The position numbers were made by a program, and so were the translations under genes. DNA of 9,559 nucleotides from an uncultured bacterium (GTDB taxonomy: Bacteria > Planctomycetota > Uabimicrobiia > Uabimicrobiales > JABWCH01), in the NCBI GenBank assembly GCA_938003875.1, contig CALKWO010000173.1:1-9559 (forward strand). The letters are read 5' to 3'. Shown here piece by piece: positions 7,073 through 9,559 of this stretch. Every line of letters starts with the position of its first letter. Position 1 is the first letter of the stretch. The notes below the pieces were generated by a model. The model worked only from the letters and a program-made list of their open reading frames with translations. It had not been told where the DNA came from and did no database searches.

Positions 7073-8362
7073 ATGTTCAGGAATGGTCTATTCTTTTTAC
7101 TGGTTTGTGGAGTTTTTTTATTCTTTGGATGCAATGCCACAGAGCGTTTAGGTGAGGATTTTTTGGCTCTGCCGATGAGTGCAGTTACTTTAACAGTCAA
7201 TCCTTTTGTTGATACAGGAGAGGTCATAGGAGAGAGTCCTATTCTCGGGAGTTTGGGATCACCTCTTGTATATTCTTTCCAAATATTAAAGCATACTATG
7301 ATGACAGTAGCGCATACAGTAGACATTCCTTTTTACCCAATCAACTTGTTAATGGGTGCTGGCCCAAGATATGTCTATGATTTTAGCGAGTTCCCTCCTG
7401 CTTTTGACAGTAAAAATGGAATGAAAGCATTAGAGGAATGCAGTTCTCAGCTTGCCATGCTTGGAGCTGGAGCGCAAAAATTTAATGATGCATACCAATC
7501 TCGTTCTCGAGAACGCCAGGAAAGAAGAGAACAAAAAGAAAGAGAACGAGAGAGAGAACGGCAACGAGAACGGGCTAGAGAAGAAGAGTTAGAAAGAAAA
7601 AGAATAGAGGTTGCTGAGCTAAAATCAAGACAAATAGATGAGCAGATTCAGAGAGATTTAAAAGCAATGCAGCAAGGCTCAGAAAAAGCAAGGCAAGAAG
7701 TAGAAGAAAGAAAGCAAAGCCAGCCTCAGGCTTATTTTAAAGATCACTCTCAGCCTCAATCCGTAAAGAAAGCTCCTAATGTAATTACAATGCCTGATGG
7801 TACTGTATTGATTAAAAGATCGGCAACTCCATCTTTGCCAGATCAAGAGCAATGGAAACAGAAACTGGAAGAAGATCGCAAAAGACAGGAATTGCAGAAA
7901 CAACGGGATATCTTGAAGCAGCATCAAGAGCAGCAATGGAAAAGACAGGAAGAAGATCGTAAAAAACAAGAATTGCAAAAACAACAGGATATTTTGAAAC
8001 AGCATCAAGATATCTGGAAGCCAGTGCAGGATGAAATCAAAAAACATCAGCAAAATATCAAAAAAGAGCAGGATGAATATAGAAAAAATACTTCAAAAAG
8101 AGAAAATGAAAAAACGAATATACTTCAGAAAGAAAGGAATCTTAGCCAGCAAGAGAAAAACATAGACGATGAAATAGCTAATGAAGAAAATATGTTAGAG
8201 CAAATTAATAAAGAACAAGAAGCCGAATTAAAGAAAAAAGAAATTCAGGAAGAAAAAGATAGATTAAAAAAGCAGGCAGAGAAATTAGAACAGGATAAAA
8301 AAGAACAAGAAGAAAAATTTTTGCAAATAAAGATAGAAAGAGAGAAAAAAAAGAAAAAATGA
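7073..8362 (+). CDS. Lipoprotein with long charged coiled-coil tail
   Basis: A 429-aa protein. Residues 1-20 are a lipoprotein-type signal ending LFFGC, with C20 the likely lipidated Cys; the -3 Phe departs from the usual Leu. Residues 21-110 form a small globular part with hydrophobic stretches (LPMSAVTLTVNPF, TVAHTVDIPFYPI) that loosely recalls small YceK-like lipoproteins, a resemblance I do not rely on. From about 143 to the end the protein is almost wholly Arg/Glu/Lys/Gln helix, broken at 216-256 by a proline-containing linker (PNVITMPDGTVLI). It includes an RE-rich block at 143-175 and a tandem 27-residue repeat at 266-313. The tail ends in five lysines. A TolA-like or scaffold role reaching across the periplasm is inference; extended helices of this composition occur in many unrelated proteins. 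It overlaps the next ORF by ATGA. Confidence 0.72.
   Translation: MFRNGLFFLLVCGVFLFFGCNATERLGEDFLALPMSAVTLTVNPFVDTGEVIGESPILGSLGSPLVYSFQILKHTMMTVAHTVDIPFYPINLLMGAGPRYVYDFSEFPPAFDSKNGMKALEECSSQLAMLGAGAQKFNDAYQSRSRERQERREQKERERERERQRERAREEELERKRIEVAELKSRQIDEQIQRDLKAMQQGSEKARQEVEERKQSQPQAYFKDHSQPQSVKKAPNVITMPDGTVLIKRSATPSLPDQEQWKQKLEEDRKRQELQKQRDILKQHQEQQWKRQEEDRKKQELQKQQDILKQHQDIWKPVQDEIKKHQQNIKKEQDEYRKNTSKRENEKTNILQKERNLSQQEKNIDDEIANEENMLEQINKEQEAELKKKEIQEEKDRLKKQAEKLEQDKKEQEEKFLQIKIEREKKKKK
7868..8010 (+). repeat. 81-bp tandem repeat encoding a 27-residue coiled-coil unit
   Basis: Two copies begin with GAAGAAGATCG at 7868 and 7949, exactly 81 bases apart. They encode EEDRKRQELQKQRDILKQHQ and EEDRKKQELQKQQDILKQHQ, nearly identical with mostly silent or conservative changes. 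The high DNA identity indicates a recent duplication, and 27 residues is close to four heptads, which would roughly preserve coiled-coil phase. Confidence 0.8.
8347..8353 (+). other. A AAA AAG slippery heptamer at the end of the lipoprotein gene
   Basis: In the lipoprotein reading frame the bases read A AAA AAG, the -1 slippage heptamer known from E. coli dnaX, within an A8-G-A6 run. A purine-rich GAAAGAGAG lies just upstream, as a Shine-Dalgarno-like stimulator would. A -1 shift here leads straight into the overlapping 74-aa frame. No strong downstream stem was seen. Chance occurrence is quite possible in a lysine-rich coding end. Confidence 0.35.
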
Positions 8363-8583
8363 TACAACAACAGTGGTCATACTATAAAACCTTAATCCAA
8401 CAATATCTTTACCATCATGAAGAGGATAGTGAAGTAATAAAATCATTGGCAACATGCAATCCTGGTGACCCGATGACATGGAATGCTCACAAATCTATGT
8501 CTTCTCCTCAAGAAACAGGGCAGACAAGCACTACCTATTTTAAAGCCTGTGAAAATGTTAAAGCTGTCGCCTCTCAAGATTAG
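8359..8583 (+). CDS. Small ORF overlapping the lipoprotein gene, unknown function
   Basis: A 74-aa ORF whose ATG overlaps the TGA of the lipoprotein gene (ATGA), in the -1 frame relative to it. It has no signal peptide or membrane segment, two cysteines (C33, C64), an aromatic N-terminal helix (QQWSYYKTLIQQYLYHH) and a polar second half (NPGDPMTWNAHKS). No family was recognised. There is no separate Shine-Dalgarno beyond the purine-rich run at the end of the upstream gene, so translation would come from coupling. Alternatively the frame is reached by -1 slippage, giving a longer lipoprotein with this segment as its C-terminus and so placing it outside the membrane. A homopolymer sequencing error splitting one gene would look the same. 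It is followed by a 62-base gap. Confidence 0.5.
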   Translation: MIQQQWSYYKTLIQQYLYHHEEDSEVIKSLATCNPGDPMTWNAHKSMSSPQETGQTSTTYFKACENVKAVASQD

Positions 8584-8645
8584 TCACAATTTTTTTCTTT
8601 TTGGTTGCGGTTTATCCGTGTTATTTTGTATAAGGAGATTTAGCA

Positions 8646-9326
8646 ATGAAATATATATTTATATTTTTTTTAGTTACATCTGAATTTTTATTTTCTTTAG
8701 ATTTTGGAAATGCTCTTCAAAAATTTATAACATATTATGGAGAATATGGTTATAATAAGGATGGTTATATTACGATATACGGCAATGTTAAAGTCGGCAG
8801 CGATGCTAAGGACAAAATCACGGAAGGATTCGGATGTTCTGTTTTTGCTTCTATCATGCTTTTAAAAATGAAATATGGAGAGAACTGGTTAGAACAACAT
8901 AAAAAAATTTGGCAAGAACTGCACTCTTCGTACAAAAATATATCACAAGAGGAAGAAAAAAATTTACCTGACGAAGATCAAGGGAGACAACTGCATCAAA
9001 AATTTGGATGTGGAATTGCAAAATATTTTAATCTTCAGAAAGCTCTTTACTGCAAGTATAAAGATGGCAAAAGATTAGAGGTTCATGGAAAAACAAATCT
9101 CAATCAATTGTATTTCTTCGATTTTCGTAAAAATAGTGAAGGGCATGTAGGCTTTCTAAAAAATACCATGGAAGGAAAGAAAACGATTACTACAATGTGG
9201 CATTATTCCAAAGATAATCCCAATAAAGGTCCCTCAATTAATCAGCTAGAAGAGTGGTTTAAAACAAGCCTTTATTCTAAAGGTGAAGCTACAATGGAAC
9301 TTTATGAAGTTTCCTTTCCCAGATAA
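8646..9326 (+). CDS. Exported putative Cys-His hydrolase (NlpC/P60- or CHAP-like)
   Basis: A 226-aa protein with a signal peptide (MKYIFIFFLVTSEFLFS, cleavage near 17). AAGGAG (8632-8637) eight bases before the ATG supports the start. The pattern resembles papain-like wall hydrolases: a Cys at the head of a helix (GFGCSVFASIMLL, C64), then a strand and His (LYFFDFRKN, EGHVGFL, H167), then another strand (ITTMWHYSKD) that could give the third polar residue. GHVGFL matches the GHVG/HVGIY motif of NlpC/P60 and CHAP enzymes. The 103-residue gap between Cys and His is longer than usual and holds two more cysteines (C121, C136) that might pair. If correct, it would cleave peptide or amide bonds in peptidoglycan or a protein outside the membrane. 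The assignment rests on motifs only. It is probably co-transcribed with the two genes before it. Confidence 0.62.
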   Translation: MKYIFIFFLVTSEFLFSLDFGNALQKFITYYGEYGYNKDGYITIYGNVKVGSDAKDKITEGFGCSVFASIMLLKMKYGENWLEQHKKIWQELHSSYKNISQEEEKNLPDEDQGRQLHQKFGCGIAKYFNLQKALYCKYKDGKRLEVHGKTNLNQLYFFDFRKNSEGHVGFLKNTMEGKKTITTMWHYSKDNPNKGPSINQLEEWFKTSLYSKGEATMELYEVSFPR

Positions 9327-9408
9327 TATTTTTGTCTGTTTTGTTTCGTGAAAGTTTTTTTTAGCTAATGGCTTACGACTTATGCCAGTTGAAAAGCCTT
9401 TAATCTTT
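9327..9408. other. Non-coding 3' flank of the hydrolase gene
   Basis: T-rich sequence with a T8 run at 9355-9362 follows the stop. The only inverted repeat next to it (TTTC-GT-GAAA) has too small a loop to make a convincing terminator. No gene is seen here on either strand; a 66-codon minus-strand frame reaching into the hydrolase gene has no support. Confidence 0.4.
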
Positions 9409-9559
9409 GGCCTGAAAGGCCTATATATACCAGCCCAGGGTAACACCCCAACGCTGTTAAGTTAAGGCTAAGACTATGCTACTTATAAACCTAGAAATCA
9501 TACACATTAAGCAATAATGACTTACATAGCAATGATTTGTAGCCGCAGGGTTGCGCCGA
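9409..9559. repeat. Intergenic palindromic repeat element, running off the window
   Basis: The block starts with the inverted repeat GGCCT-GAA-AGGCC (9409-9421), then CAGCCCAGGGTAACACCC (9431-9448), which contains GGGT-AAC-ACCC. It ends with GCCGCAGGGTTGCGCCGA at the window edge, where the partner arm would lie outside. GTTAAGTTAAG lies between. Motifs of this style recur between genes in some Planctomycetota and related phyla, as I recall. No coding frame with any support runs through it, and it has a more GC-rich, hairpin-prone character than its surroundings. Confidence 0.5.

Noticed and set aside
6907..7326. 139-codon minus-strand frame across the divergent promoter region
   Set aside because: It lies antisense to the lipoprotein signal and N-terminal domain and crosses the promoter and leader hairpin. 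The encoded sequence is of low quality, and it has no ribosome binding site that stands out.
7679..8053. 124-codon minus-strand frame rich in Leu and Phe
   Set aside because: It is the antisense of the Lys/Glu/Gln-rich helix; such sequence reads as hydrophobic Leu/Phe on the other strand and mimics a membrane protein.
8605..8634. Possible promoter TTGCGG / TATAAG before the hydrolase gene
   Set aside because: The -10-like TATAAG overlaps the ribosome binding site, so a transcript from it would lose the site. Co-transcription with the upstream genes is simpler.
9246..9446. 66-codon minus-strand frame at the right end
   Set aside because: It overlaps the hydrolase C-terminus antisense and the palindromic repeat block, with no supporting start site.

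Overview
The window carries two divergently transcribed clusters of mostly exported proteins. It has no recognisable housekeeping gene, tRNA, rRNA, CRISPR array or transposase. Base composition is moderately AT-rich, most so on the right. Shine-Dalgarno sites are strong (AAAGGAG type), the standard genetic code fits, and all five long genes start with N-terminal secretion signals, so the source is a bacterium with an active Sec pathway. The right edge holds intergenic palindrome motifs (GGCCTGAAAGGCC, CAGCCCAGGGTAACACCC, CGCAGGGTTGCGCCGA) that I associate from memory with repeat-rich genomes such as Planctomycetota, Lentisphaerota and relatives. That placement is weak. No close relative of any gene was recognised.

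Left cluster (minus strand, 6703 down to 144): three tightly packed genes form one likely operon ending at a hairpin (138-111). In transcription order they are (1) a 332-aa exported coiled-coil protein with a tail-fibre-like C-terminus, (2) a 723-aa exported protein with three diverged N-terminal repeats and a vWA-like C-terminal domain, and (3) a 1112-aa exported protein whose second half resembles the vWA part of PpkA-type proteins. That protein lacks the kinase and has a degenerate metal-binding (MIDAS) site. The likely picture is a cell-envelope assembly or adhesion/scaffold system built from two vWA-like proteins and one fibrous protein.

Divergent intergenic region (6704-7072): about 370 bases with a perfect -10 box for the left operon and a plausible promoter for the right cluster. 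It also holds two short motifs shared by both promoters: TTTTTTGTAAC three times (two direct, one inverted, 76-79 bp apart) and GATTCGACA twice, each copy next to a -10 box. This suggests common control. A hairpin followed by a T-run lies in the leader of the right cluster.

Right cluster (plus strand, 7073 to 9326): a lipoprotein with a very long charged helical tail (429 aa); a 74-aa ORF overlapping it by ATGA and placed just after a classical A AAA AAG -1 slippery heptamer; and a 226-aa exported protein with a Cys/His arrangement suggestive of an NlpC/P60- or CHAP-like hydrolase. A lipid-anchored coiled coil beside a candidate wall hydrolase again points to the cell envelope. The last ~230 bases are non-coding and repeat-like.
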